The notes under the pieces: generated by a model | Databases searched by the model: none | Seen by the model: only the letters and a program-made list of their open reading frames with translations | Told to the model about the DNA's origin: nothing | Part shown: positions 17,257-25,520 of the stretch, in pieces | Position numbering within the stretch: the stretch's first letter is position 1 | Layout of the letters: each line of letters begins with the position of its first letter | NCBI RefSeq assembly: GCF_014650455.1 | Contig: NZ_BMUZ01000006.1 | Span: forward strand, 1 to 64,000 | Direction: 5' to 3' | DNA from: Streptomyces xanthochromogenes | Lineage (GTDB): Bacteria > Actinomycetota > Actinomycetes > Streptomycetales > Streptomycetaceae | Length of the DNA: 64,000 nucleotides | Position numbers and translations under genes: made by a program

Positions 17257-17739
17257 ATGGACGGTTCCGCACGTGATCGTGATGCCGAGGGGCGGGCGCG
17301 CAACGCGCGGCCCAGGGACGGGCTCGGGCGGCCGCTGCCCTACGGCGCCGACGGGGTGGCCCGTCAGCCGGAGGGCGTGGCGCGCACGCCCGGGCAGACC
17401 CTGGCCGAGGCCCAGCGGCTCCTCGACGCCGGGATGCCGTTCCACGCGCACGAGGTCTTCGAGGACGCGTGGAAGTCGGGCCCCTCGCGCGAGGAACCGC
17501 TGTGGCGGGGCCTGGCTCAGCTGGCGGTGGGCCTCACACATGCCGCGCGCGGCAACGCCCGGGGCGGAGCCTCCCTGCTGGAGCGCGGCACGGACTCCCT
17601 CGCCCGGTACGCGGCCGGGAACGGCGTGCCCACGTACGGGATCGATCTGGCCGGGCTAGCGGCCTGGGCACGGGAGTTGGCGGAACGCCTGCCGGGGCCG
17701 CTCGACGCGGCGGCCGAGGCGCCCCGGCTCAGGGGCTGA
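17257..17739 (+). CDS. DUF309 family protein
   Basis: The 160-aa protein has the DUF309 core (about 50-125): FHAHEVFEDAWKSGP, then LWRGLAQLAVGLTHAARGN and a conserved G-A-x-x-L-L-x-R-G segment. The family is small, helical and widespread in Actinobacteria, with no established biochemical role. ATG 17257 is preceded by GGGGG; an in-frame start at 17203 would run into the tRNA-Pro promoter. Its last 11 bp overlap the convergent lutC gene. Confidence 0.85.
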   Translation: MDGSARDRDAEGRARNARPRDGLGRPLPYGADGVARQPEGVARTPGQTLAEAQRLLDAGMPFHAHEVFEDAWKSGPSREEPLWRGLAQLAVGLTHAARGNARGGASLLERGTDSLARYAAGNGVPTYGIDLAGLAAWARELAERLPGPLDAAAEAPRLRG

Positions 17740-18358
17740 GCAGGACCACGTCCAGGGTGCGGGGGCCGTGCACGCCCTCGACCCGGTCGAGTTCGATGTC
17801 ACTGGTCGCCGACGGGCCGGAGATCCAGGTCAGCGGCCGCCCGGGGTCCAGCCGCGCCATCGCCTGCGGTACGGACGCGACGATCTGGCCGGGCACCCGC
17901 ACCACGCAGATGTGGTGGTCCGGCACGAGCGTGATGCGGCGTCGCCCCTGGGCCGGTCCCCCGTCCAGGACGAGGGTGCCGGTCTCGGCGATCGCGAGGG
18001 CGCAGCCGGTGACCACGCTGGTGACGGCGTCGAGATCCGCGGCGGTCGACTCCGCTCCGTCCTCCACATGTGCGCAGGCGGCCTCCGCCAGCCACTCGGG
18101 CGGCAGCCCCCGCGGTACGAGGACACTGCCGGCCCCGCGCGCGGCCAGGAGTCCGGCGACGAGGGCACCGATGCCCGCTTCATCCGTGCGGTGCACGCGG
18201 GCACGGTAGTCGACGAGGTTCTCGTGCAGCAGGTCGAGGACGGCCGCCGGGTCGTCGGGCGTGTGGCTCACGAGGTAGTCGCGGACGACCGGCGGGGCCT
18301 CGGGAGCACCCTCCACTGCGGCCCGGACCCGGGCCAGGATGCGGTCGCGCGCGTTCAT
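17729..18358 (-). CDS. lutC: LUD-domain lactate utilisation protein C
   Basis: The 209-aa LutC/YkgG-type protein has the LUD fold segments AIAETGTLVLDGG and ITLVPDHHICVV. With LutA and LutB it forms the iron-sulfur L-lactate oxidase system. ATG 18358 overlaps the lutB stop as ATGA and is served by GGAGGAAG inside lutB. An in-frame ATG at 18376 is less likely. It is last in the lutA-lutB-lutC operon. Confidence 0.92.
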   Translation of the reverse strand: MNARDRILARVRAAVEGAPEAPPVVRDYLVSHTPDDPAAVLDLLHENLVDYRARVHRTDEAGIGALVAGLLAARGAGSVLVPRGLPPEWLAEAACAHVEDGAESTAADLDAVTSVVTGCALAIAETGTLVLDGGPAQGRRRITLVPDHHICVVRVPGQIVASVPQAMARLDPGRPLTWISGPSATSDIELDRVEGVHGPRTLDVVLLSP

Positions 18359-19773
18359 GTGCGGTTCTTCCTCCACCAGTCACGGAAGGGTTCTGCGGGG
18401 AGTTCGGGCAGGTCGCGGCTGTCGGTCCAGGCGCCGGCGCCGGGGGGACGCCTCGGGTGCAGGGCGCGGGTCCGCGACGCCGCCCGCTCCCCCGCGGCCA
18501 TGGCCCCGGGGTGGTCCATGGCCCAGGTGGCTGCCTTCATCGCGGCCTTCTCCAGGCGGTGCCCCGGGCCGCCTCGGTCGGCCACCTTCTCGCGGAGGTG
18601 GACCAGGACCTCCGGGATGTCGATGGCGACCGGGCACACCTCGTAGCAGGCGCCGCACAGCGAGGAGGCGTACGGCAGCGACGCGTCGATCTCGCTTGTG
18701 GTGCCGCGGAGTTGAGGGGTCAGAATGGCGCCGATGGGGCCCGGGTACACCGAGCCGTAGGCGTGCCCGCCGGCCCGTTCGTAGACCGGGCACACGTTGA
18801 GGCAGGCCGAGCAGCGGATGCAGCGCAGCGCCTGGCGGCCGACGTCGTCGGCGAGGGCGTCGGTGCGGCCGTTGTCCAGCAGGACGAGGTGGAAGGTCTG
18901 GGGGCCGTCGCCGTCGGCCGTGCCGGTCCACATGCTGGTGTACGGGTTCATGCGCTCGGCGGTCGAGGAGCGCGGCAGGGTCTGGAGGAAAACTTCCAGG
19001 TCCTGCCAGGTGGGGACGGTCTTCTCGATGCCGACGACGGAGATCAGGGTCTCGGGCAGGGTCAGACACATCCGGCCGTTGCCCTCGGACTCGAAGACGA
19101 CGAGGGTGCCGGTCTCGGCGACCATGAAGTTGGCGCCGGAGATGCCGACCTTCGCCCGCAGGAACTTCTCGCGCAGGTGCAGCCGGGCCGCCTCGGCGAG
19201 GTCGGCGGGGTTGTCGGTGAGTCCTTCCGGTGCGGGCCGGCCCCAACCGGCCATCCTGTCGCGGAAGATGGCGCGGATCTCGGCGCGGTTGCGGTGGATC
19301 GCCGGGACCAGGATGTGCGAGGGCCGGTCGTCGCCGAGCTGGACGATCAGCTCGGCGAGGTCGGTCTCGTAGGCGTGGATGCCCTCGGCGGCGAGCGCCT
19401 CGTTCAGGCCGATCTCCTGCGTGGCCATCGACTTGACCTTCACCACCTCGGTCTCTCCGGTGGCTTTGACCAGGTCCCCCACGATGCGGTTGGCCTCCGC
19501 CGCGTCCGCAGCCCAGTGGACCGTTCCCCCGGCAGCCGTGACCGACTCCTCCAGCCGCAGGAGATGGCGGTCCAAATGACGGAGCGTCAGGTCCTTGATG
19601 CGCTTGCCCGCCTCGCGCAGCTGCTGCCAGTCGTCGAGTTCGGCGACCGCCTTGGCGCGCTTGTCGCGGATGGTGTGGGTGGCGTGCCGCAGATTGCCGC
19701 GCAGGGTGGTGTCCCGCACGGCGTCGCGCGCCGCCTTCGGGAACGCGGGCATGCCGACGAAGGTGCCGCTCAC
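18355..19773 (-). CDS. lutB: Iron-sulfur lactate utilisation protein B
   Basis: The 472-aa LutB/YkgF-type protein has an N-terminal LUD domain and a C-terminal pair of 4Fe-4S motifs: CIRCSACLNVCP near residue 315 and CGACYEVCP near 365. A DUF3390-like tail follows. It probably carries electrons in L-lactate oxidation to pyruvate. GTG 19773 is chosen because it overlaps the lutA stop as GTGA, giving translational coupling; the open frame to 19998 lies inside lutA. Confidence 0.93.
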   Translation of the reverse strand: MSGTFVGMPAFPKAARDAVRDTTLRGNLRHATHTIRDKRAKAVAELDDWQQLREAGKRIKDLTLRHLDRHLLRLEESVTAAGGTVHWAADAAEANRIVGDLVKATGETEVVKVKSMATQEIGLNEALAAEGIHAYETDLAELIVQLGDDRPSHILVPAIHRNRAEIRAIFRDRMAGWGRPAPEGLTDNPADLAEAARLHLREKFLRAKVGISGANFMVAETGTLVVFESEGNGRMCLTLPETLISVVGIEKTVPTWQDLEVFLQTLPRSSTAERMNPYTSMWTGTADGDGPQTFHLVLLDNGRTDALADDVGRQALRCIRCSACLNVCPVYERAGGHAYGSVYPGPIGAILTPQLRGTTSEIDASLPYASSLCGACYEVCPVAIDIPEVLVHLREKVADRGGPGHRLEKAAMKAATWAMDHPGAMAAGERAASRTRALHPRRPPGAGAWTDSRDLPELPAEPFRDWWRKNRT

Positions 19774-20525
19774 AGATGGGGCTCCGCTTCCGTGCTGAGG
19801 AGGATCTCGGCGATGTGGAGGGCCCGCAGGGGGGCGTCCTGGCGGTGGAGGATGCCGCCGATGTGCATCAGACAGGAGTTGTCGGCGCCGCACAGCACAT
19901 CGGCTCCGGTGGCGACGGCGTTGCGCACCTTGTCGGTGCCCATCGCCGCGGAGACGTCCGGGTTCTTGACGGCGAAGGTGCCGCCGAAGCCGCAGCACTC
20001 CTCGGCGCCGGGCAGTTCCCGCAGCTCCAGGCCCTTGACCGCTTCGAGGAGCCTGCGCGGCCGGTCGCCGAGGCCCAGCAGGCGCAGCCCGTGGCAGGAG
20101 GGGTGGTAGGTGACGGTGTGCGGAAAGTACGCGCCGACGTCGGTCACGCCCAGCACATCGACGAGGAACTCCGTCAGCTCGTACACGCGCGGGACCAGCG
20201 ACCGCGCGACCTCGGCCAGTTCGCCGCCCCGCCCCTCGGCGGCCGCCCGCCGGCCGATGCGCGGGTAGTTGTCACGGATCATCGCCACGCAGGAGCCGGA
20301 CGGGGTGACGACGTGGTCGTAGCCCTCGAAGACGCGGCCCGTCCGGCGCACCAGAGGTTCGGTCTCGTGCCGGTAGCCCGTGTTGAACTGGGGCTGTCCG
20401 CAGCACGTCTGGCCGGCCGGGAAGTCGACCTCGACGCCCAGCCGTTCGAGCAGCTTGACGGTCGCGATGCCGGTGGCCGGGTACACCGCGTCATTAACGC
20501 AGGTGACGAAGAGTGCGACGCGCAT
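19770..20525 (-). CDS. lutA: Lactate utilisation protein A (CCG-domain Fe-S oxidoreductase subunit)
   Basis: The 251-aa protein has two cysteine-rich CCG-type domains: QTCCGQPQFNTG near residue 40 and EECCGFGGTFAVK near 165. It begins with the typical MRVALFVTCVND. Such domains bind a non-cubane Fe-S centre in LutA/GlpC/HdrB proteins. It is the first gene of lutABC. No lutR-type GntR gene is adjacent, so control is not visible here. Confidence 0.93.
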   Translation of the reverse strand: MRVALFVTCVNDAVYPATGIATVKLLERLGVEVDFPAGQTCCGQPQFNTGYRHETEPLVRRTGRVFEGYDHVVTPSGSCVAMIRDNYPRIGRRAAAEGRGGELAEVARSLVPRVYELTEFLVDVLGVTDVGAYFPHTVTYHPSCHGLRLLGLGDRPRRLLEAVKGLELRELPGAEECCGFGGTFAVKNPDVSAAMGTDKVRNAVATGADVLCGADNSCLMHIGGILHRQDAPLRALHIAEILLSTEAEPHL

Positions 20526-20548
20526 GGTCGGAGGATATGTCGTGGCGC

Positions 20549-21808
20549 CTACCAGAGCACCGGCAGTTCCTCGGGCGAGCGGTGGATCATCGTGGGGCGC
20601 ATGACGACGGGTCTGTCCTCCGCGAGGCGCAGTCCCGGGAGGCGAGCCGTCAGGAGTTCGAGGGCGACCCGGAGCTGTTCGCGGGCCAGGGACGAGCCCG
20701 GACAGCCGTGCACGCCGTATCCATAGGCGAGGTGGCGCGCGGGCGGGCGGGTGATGTCGAAGACGTCGGGGCGTTCATGGCGGCTCGGGTCGCGGTTGGC
20801 GGAGCCGTACGCCACGAACACCACTGCCCCTATGGGGAGTTCGGTGCCGGACAGCATGACCGGGCGGGTGGTGATGCGGCGGAAGCCCTGGATCGGGCTG
20901 TCGTAGCGGGCGGCTTCCTCGACGGCGGACGGTATCAACTCGGGCTTCTCGCAGAGCAGTTCCCACTGCGCCCGATGATGCAGCAGGTGCAGCACCGTGG
21001 AGCCGATCAGGGCGCTCGTGGTGAGGTGCCCGGCGAGCAGGAAGTTCTGCAGATGGGCGACCATCTCGTGCCGCTCGTCCAGGGTGAGTTCGGCACCCGG
21101 TGACTCCCCGCCCGCCGCGAGCGCGCCGATCAGCGAGGTGCACAGGTCGTCCTGGGGGCGGGCGTGGCGCTCCCGTACGTAGGTGTCGAGGAGGTGCTGC
21201 ATCGCGACGACGTCGCGCGCGGCGGCCAGTTGGCCGGGCTCGTCCATCGGCCGGAACAGCAGCTGCTCGGCACGGTAGCCGCCGTGCACGGCGAGCGGCA
21301 CGTCGGCCGGGTCGAGCCCTACGAGGCGTCCGATCACCTGGCCGGGCAGTTCGAGCGCGAACTGGGCCATCAGGTCGGCCGAGCCGCTCTCGGCGAAGCC
21401 GTCGATGAGCGCGGTGGCCCGCTCCACCGCGTACGGCACGATCGCGGCCACGCGGGCGGGCGAGAGGCCGTGCACGATGGGGGCGCGCAGCCGTTGGTGC
21501 TGGGCGCCGTCGGAACTGACCACGACGGGGCGGCCGCCGAAGCCCCGGCCCATCTCGGCGAGCACCGTGGGCCCGGGCAGCACGTCGGGGCGCAGCACGT
21601 TGGCGGAGGAGAACGCCTCGGGCCGGCGCAGGACTTCGCGCACATCCGCGTCCCGGGCCACCAGCCAGGCGTCGAGCTCCGGCACGAAGGTCAGCCCTTC
21701 GGCCTCCCGGGCCCGCGCATAGTGCGGATAGGGGTCGCGCTGCAGCGCGTCGAGCCGAGCGTGCTCATGCCTGTCCACAGGCCCATCGTCTATGACGTCC
21801 GGCCACAT
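20549..21808 (-). CDS. Cytochrome P450
   Basis: A 419-aa soluble class I-type P450. The I-helix reads LLAGHLTTSALIG near residue 235, the ExxR motif is EEAAR near 270, and the haem loop is YGYGVHGCPG near 345 with the axial Cys. In the haem motif the usual F-G-x-G-x-H-x-C-x-G begins with Tyr. ATG 21808 gives the usual length; the frame continues to 21919. No ferredoxin gene is adjacent. It ends 23 bp after the lutA start on the same strand but appears functionally unrelated. Substrate unknown. Confidence 0.93.
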   Translation of the reverse strand: MWPDVIDDGPVDRHEHARLDALQRDPYPHYARAREAEGLTFVPELDAWLVARDADVREVLRRPEAFSSANVLRPDVLPGPTVLAEMGRGFGGRPVVVSSDGAQHQRLRAPIVHGLSPARVAAIVPYAVERATALIDGFAESGSADLMAQFALELPGQVIGRLVGLDPADVPLAVHGGYRAEQLLFRPMDEPGQLAAARDVVAMQHLLDTYVRERHARPQDDLCTSLIGALAAGGESPGAELTLDERHEMVAHLQNFLLAGHLTTSALIGSTVLHLLHHRAQWELLCEKPELIPSAVEEAARYDSPIQGFRRITTRPVMLSGTELPIGAVVFVAYGSANRDPSRHERPDVFDITRPPARHLAYGYGVHGCPGSSLAREQLRVALELLTARLPGLRLAEDRPVVMRPTMIHRSPEELPVLW

Positions 21809-21922
21809 CGGAAGAGCGCCGGACGGGCAGAACGTGGCGCTTTCGCCGCCGGGCGGCCGACAGGGCCGCGACGCCTCCGCCGCCGGGTGCCCGACGGGGC
21901 CCCGGCGGCGGGTTCCCACGCC

Positions 21923-22780
21923 TCAGACGGTCCGGTCGAGTACGCCGATGAGCCGGGTGACGGTCGCGGCCATCGCCTGACGGCCGACCGTCAGATAGGT
22001 GCGGGCGTCGACCGCCTCGGGGTTGGCGGCGAGGTAGCTGCGAATCGCGTCGGTCATCGCGATGTTGAGGGCGGTGCCGATGTTGACCTTGGCGATGCCG
22101 CCGGCCACGGCCGCCGACAGGGCGTCGTCCGGAACCCCGGAGGAGCCGTGCAGGACCAGCGGCACCCGCAGCGCCTCGTCGAGCCTGCCCAGGAGGGCGT
22201 GGTCCAGTTCGGCGGTGCGCGAGGTCATGGCGTGGGTGCTGCCGATGGCGACGGCGAGCGCGTCGACGCCCGACTCGGCGACGAACTGCCGCGCCTCGTC
22301 GGGGTCGGTGCGCGCACCGGGCGCGTGGGCGTCGAGCGGCGCCCTGCCGTCCTTGCCGCCGACCTCCCCCAACTCGGCCTCGATCCAGAGCCCTTGGGTG
22401 TGCGCCCAATCGGCGGCGGCGCGCGTCGCCGCCAGGTTCTCCTCGTACGGCAGGTGGGCCGCGTCGTACATGGCGGAGCTGAATCCGGCGTCGGCGGCCT
22501 GGCGCAGCAGCTCGTCCTGCTTGACGTGGTCGAGGTGGAGCGCGACCGGTACGGAGGCCGCCTCGGCGGCGGCCACCGCCGCCCGGGCCAGCGGCAGGAC
22601 CCGGCCATAACGGAACTTGACCGCGTTCTCGCTGACTTGGAGCACGACCGGCGACTTGGCCGCCTCCGCGCCCGCGATGACCGCCTCGGCGTGTTCCAGC
22701 GTGATGATGTTGAAGGCCGCGACCGCGCGGCGTTTGTCGGCGGCCTCGGCGACGAGTGTGCCGGTCCGGGCGAGTGGCAT
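21923..22780 (-). CDS. Class II fructose/tagatose-bisphosphate aldolase family
   Basis: The 285-aa protein shows the zinc aldolase pattern: AFNIITLEHAEAV at the N-terminus, LHLDHV near residue 80 (catalytic Asp, zinc His), the E-x-E-L-G-E-V-G-G loop, LVLHGSSGVPDD near 205 and K-V-N-I-G-T near 228. It is the size of GatY/KbaY-like enzymes. ATG 22780 follows GAAGGGGAAG. It lies 53 bp after the SIS-domain gene and forms an operon with it, controlled by the divergent DeoR protein. Cleavage of tagatose-1,6-bisphosphate from amino-sugar catabolism is likely; fructose-bisphosphate is possible. Confidence 0.9.
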   Translation of the reverse strand: MPLARTGTLVAEAADKRRAVAAFNIITLEHAEAVIAGAEAAKSPVVLQVSENAVKFRYGRVLPLARAAVAAAEAASVPVALHLDHVKQDELLRQAADAGFSSAMYDAAHLPYEENLAATRAAADWAHTQGLWIEAELGEVGGKDGRAPLDAHAPGARTDPDEARQFVAESGVDALAVAIGSTHAMTSRTAELDHALLGRLDEALRVPLVLHGSSGVPDDALSAAVAGGIAKVNIGTALNIAMTDAIRSYLAANPEAVDARTYLTVGRQAMAATVTRLIGVLDRTV

Positions 22781-22833
22781 CAGTGCTTCCCCTTCACCTG
22801 TGTCACGTTGTTCGGTCTCTGGTGCCGGCCCGC

Positions 22834-23715
22834 TCAGGCGTCGAGGATCACCGAGCGGGTGAGGTGGCGCGGCCGGTCCGGGTCCAGGCCGCGGGCGGCC
22901 GCGACGGCGACGGCGAGGCGCTGGGCGCGGACGAGTTCGGCGAGCGGGTCGAGGCGGCCCTCGATCCACAGGGCGCCGGTGGCGGCCACCTGCTCGGCGA
23001 GCCCTTCGGGGGCCTCGCCGAACATCCAGGTCGCGGTCGAGGTGGTGGAGATGCTGATGGGGCCGTGGCGGTACTCCATCGCCGGGTAGGCCTCGGTCCA
23101 GGAGAGCGACGCCTCGCGCATCTTGAGGGCGGCTTCCTGGGCGAGGCCGTTGGTCCAGCCGCGGCCGAGGAAGCTGAACTGGGTGGATCCCACGAGGCCT
23201 TCGGGCAGCGGCTCGGCGAGCGCGGTGCGCGCGTCGGCGACGGCCTGCTCGGTGTGCAGCCCGAGGTGGGCCCGCAGCAGCGTGAAGGCGGTGGTGGCGA
23301 AGCGGGTCTGGACGACCGACTCCTCGTCCGCGAAGTCGAGCACCACGATGTCGTCGGCGGCTTCCATCACCGGGGTGGTGGGGTCGGCCGTGATGGCGGT
23401 GGTCCGGATCCGGCCGCGCACCTGCGCGAGGAGGTCGAGCACCTCGGTGGTGGTGCCGGAGCGGGTGAGCGCGACGACCCGGTCGTAGCGGCGGGCTGCG
23501 GGGAACTCGGAGGCGGCGAAGGCGTCGGTCTCGCCGAGGCCCGCGCTCTCCCGCAGGGCGGCGACGGCCTGCGCCATGAAGAAGGAGGTGCCGCAGCCGA
23601 CGACGGCGACGCGCTCGCCCGCGGCCGGCAGGGCGTCCTTGTGCTGGAGAGCCAGTTCGGCCGCCCTCTTCCAGCATTCGGGCTGACTGCTCAGTTCGTT
23701 CTCGACATGGCTCAT
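22834..23715 (-). CDS. SIS-domain sugar-phosphate isomerase/deaminase (AgaS-like)
   Basis: The 293-aa protein consists of two SIS domains (about 25-155 and 175-290) without a glutaminase domain. Motifs include VVGCGTSFFMAQ, ALTRSGTTTEVLD and WTEAYPAMEYRHGP. Related AgaS/GlmS-C proteins isomerise and deaminate hexosamine-6-phosphates. ATG 23715 follows GGGAG. It is the first gene after the divergent promoter shared with the DeoR regulator and precedes the aldolase gene, a pairing seen in N-acetylgalactosamine use. Confidence 0.9.
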   Translation of the reverse strand: MSHVENELSSQPECWKRAAELALQHKDALPAAGERVAVVGCGTSFFMAQAVAALRESAGLGETDAFAASEFPAARRYDRVVALTRSGTTTEVLDLLAQVRGRIRTTAITADPTTPVMEAADDIVVLDFADEESVVQTRFATTAFTLLRAHLGLHTEQAVADARTALAEPLPEGLVGSTQFSFLGRGWTNGLAQEAALKMREASLSWTEAYPAMEYRHGPISISTTSTATWMFGEAPEGLAEQVAATGALWIEGRLDPLAELVRAQRLAVAVAAARGLDPDRPRHLTRSVILDA

Positions 23716-23771
23716 GCCGGGCTCCCACCCTTGGATGTGACGCGCTGTCGTGCTTGTTTCTGCAAAATATA

Positions 23772-23785
23772 GCTCGATATCGAGC
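23772..23785. promoter_or_regulatory. Perfect 14-bp palindrome, candidate DeoR-type operator
   Basis: gctcgatatcgagc is perfectly self-complementary and lies in the 140-bp divergent region between the SIS gene (start 23715) and the DeoR gene (start 23856). tgcttg (23751-23756) and caagca (23791-23796) form a further inverted pair around it. Probable autoregulatory operator. Confidence 0.6.
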
Positions 23786-23855
23786 ACGATCAAGCATATG
23801 GGCGTGCGCTAAGGTCACTACGGACGGTTACCGGTACGAAGAACGGAGGGCGCGG

Positions 23856-24635
23856 ATGTCGCGCGACGCCCGCTGGCAGGCGCTGCTGGAGCTCCTCGTG
23901 GAGCAGGGCCGTCTCGATGTCGACGAGGCAGCCACGGCCCTCGGGGTGTCGGCCGCGACGATCCGGCGCGACTTCGACCAGCTCGCCGAACAGCAGATGC
24001 TGGTGCGCACCCGGGGCGGAGCGCTCGTGCACGGGGTGTCCTACGAGCTGCCGCTGCGCTACAAGACCGCGCGCCAGGCCTCGGAGAAGCAGCGGATCGC
24101 GAAGGCGGTGGCGGATCTGGTGGCGCCGGGCGAGGCGGTCGGCCTGACCGGCGGCACCACGACGACGGAGGTGGCCCGCGCGCTTGCCGTGCGGCCCGAA
24201 CTGGCCCATGGATCACCGGCGTTGACGATCGTGACGAACGCGCTCAACATCGCCAACGAGCTGGCGGTGCGGCCGCAGTTCAAGATCGTGGTGACCGGTG
24301 GGGTGGCCCGCCCCCAGTCCTACGAGCTCACGGGCCCCCTCGCGGGCGGCGTCCTGAACCAGATCACGATGGACGTGGCGGTGCTCGGCGTGGGCGCGTT
24401 CGACGTGGTGCACGGGGCCTCGGCGCACGACGAGGACGAGGCCGGCATCAACCGGCTCCTGTGCGAGCGGGCCGAGCGGGTCGTGGTGGCCGCCGACTCC
24501 ACGAAGCTGGGCAAGCGCACCTTCGCCCGGATCTGCGCGACGGACCAGGTGGGCACGCTGGTGACGGACACGGCAGTCTCGGACGCGACGGTCGCCGAGT
24601 TCACCGAGGCGGGCGTGACGGTCATCGCGGTCTGA
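23856..24635 (+). CDS. DeoR-family transcriptional regulator
   Basis: The 259-aa protein has an N-terminal DeoR winged helix (about 5-58, with VDEAATALGVSAATIRRDFDQL) and a C-terminal sugar-phosphate sensor (about 75-235, with GLTGGTTTTEVA and the D-S-T-K-L-G-K segment). ATG 23856 follows GGAGG by 7 bases. It faces the AgaS-like/aldolase operon across a perfect palindrome, so it is the likely sugar-phosphate-responsive repressor of that operon. Confidence 0.93.
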   Translation: MSRDARWQALLELLVEQGRLDVDEAATALGVSAATIRRDFDQLAEQQMLVRTRGGALVHGVSYELPLRYKTARQASEKQRIAKAVADLVAPGEAVGLTGGTTTTEVARALAVRPELAHGSPALTIVTNALNIANELAVRPQFKIVVTGGVARPQSYELTGPLAGGVLNQITMDVAVLGVGAFDVVHGASAHDEDEAGINRLLCERAERVVVAADSTKLGKRTFARICATDQVGTLVTDTAVSDATVAEFTEAGVTVIAV

Positions 24636-24749
24636 CCGCGCCCGGCCCCCTCGGCGACCCTCCAGCGGAGGGCCAACTCACGTACAGCACAGGCAACTTG
24701 GGCCATAGCCCTCACAGGCGCTGTTCACCGGGGCGGGCCCCGGGCCGGC

Positions 24750-25349
24750 TCAGCCGATCCGCAGGGCCGGCAGCACGACGGACTCGATCAGCCCGAGCAC
24801 CGTGCCCTCGCCGTGGAAGCGGTCCTCGAAGAGCCGCTCCACGCGCAGCATGCCCATGACCATGGGGGCGACGTAGTCGATCGCCGGGTTGTCCGGGGCG
24901 ACCTCGCCGCGCTCGACCCCGCGCCGCAGCATCGCGTCCAGAGCCGCGATCTCGGGGTTCAGCACGGTCTCGCGCAGGGCTTCGCGCAGATCCGGATGCT
25001 TGATGTAGGCCTGCCCGACGGCCTCCATGAGTGCCGTGTCGGGCCCCTCGCGCCGGCCCACCGCGCGGGCCGCCTCGCGCAGGTCCCCGGCGAGCGAACC
25101 GGTGTCGATGCCGGAGAAGAACGAGCAGCGGTTCCGGCCCAGCGCCGCCGTGACGAGCAGGGGCTTGTTCTTCCACTGCCGGTACAGGGTGGCCTTGCCG
25201 CACTTGGTGCGCGCGGCCACGCCCTCCATCGTCACGGAGTCGTAGCCGCCCTCTCTGAGCAGGTCGAGCACCGCGTCGTACAGCTCAAGCTCACGCTCGG
25301 GGCTGATCTTGCTGCGGCGGGCAGCGGCCGTGGCGGCCTGCGTCGACAT
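24750..25349 (-). CDS. TetR-family transcriptional regulator
   Basis: The 199-aa protein has a TetR helix-turn-helix at about 20-65 (GYDSVTMEGVAARTKCGKATLYRQWKNK) and a C-terminal TetR_C-like ligand domain. ATG 25349 follows GGAGGGAAC. It is divergent from the PAP2/DMT gene pair and shares with it a 38-bp palindromic region at 25409-25446. It probably represses both itself and that operon. Confidence 0.92.
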   Translation of the reverse strand: MSTQAATAAARRSKISPERELELYDAVLDLLREGGYDSVTMEGVAARTKCGKATLYRQWKNKPLLVTAALGRNRCSFFSGIDTGSLAGDLREAARAVGRREGPDTALMEAVGQAYIKHPDLREALRETVLNPEIAALDAMLRRGVERGEVAPDNPAIDYVAPMVMGMLRVERLFEDRFHGEGTVLGLIESVVLPALRIG

Positions 25350-25408
25350 CGTTCCCTCCGGAGAAAAACAAGGGGCACTCCTGCACGTACGAGAGTAGGC
25401 TCCGCTCA

Positions 25409-25446
25409 ATCGAGACGCAAACGTATCGAGACGTTTGCGTCTCGAT
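25409..25446. promoter_or_regulatory. Long perfect palindrome, candidate TetR operator
   Basis: atcgagacgcaaacgt (25409-25424), a 6-bp spacer, then its exact complement acgtttgcgtctcgat (25431-25446), giving 16-bp arms. The spacer atcgag repeats the start of the arm. It lies between the TetR start (25349) and the PAP2 start (25521). Length and symmetry suit two TetR dimers. Confidence 0.75.
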
Positions 25447-25520
25447 GAGTTTCGCTCTAGCCTTCCTCTGTTTGCTTGTGTTTTTTCTTCGTATCGATCC
25501 AGGTTCAAAGGGGCCGGAGC

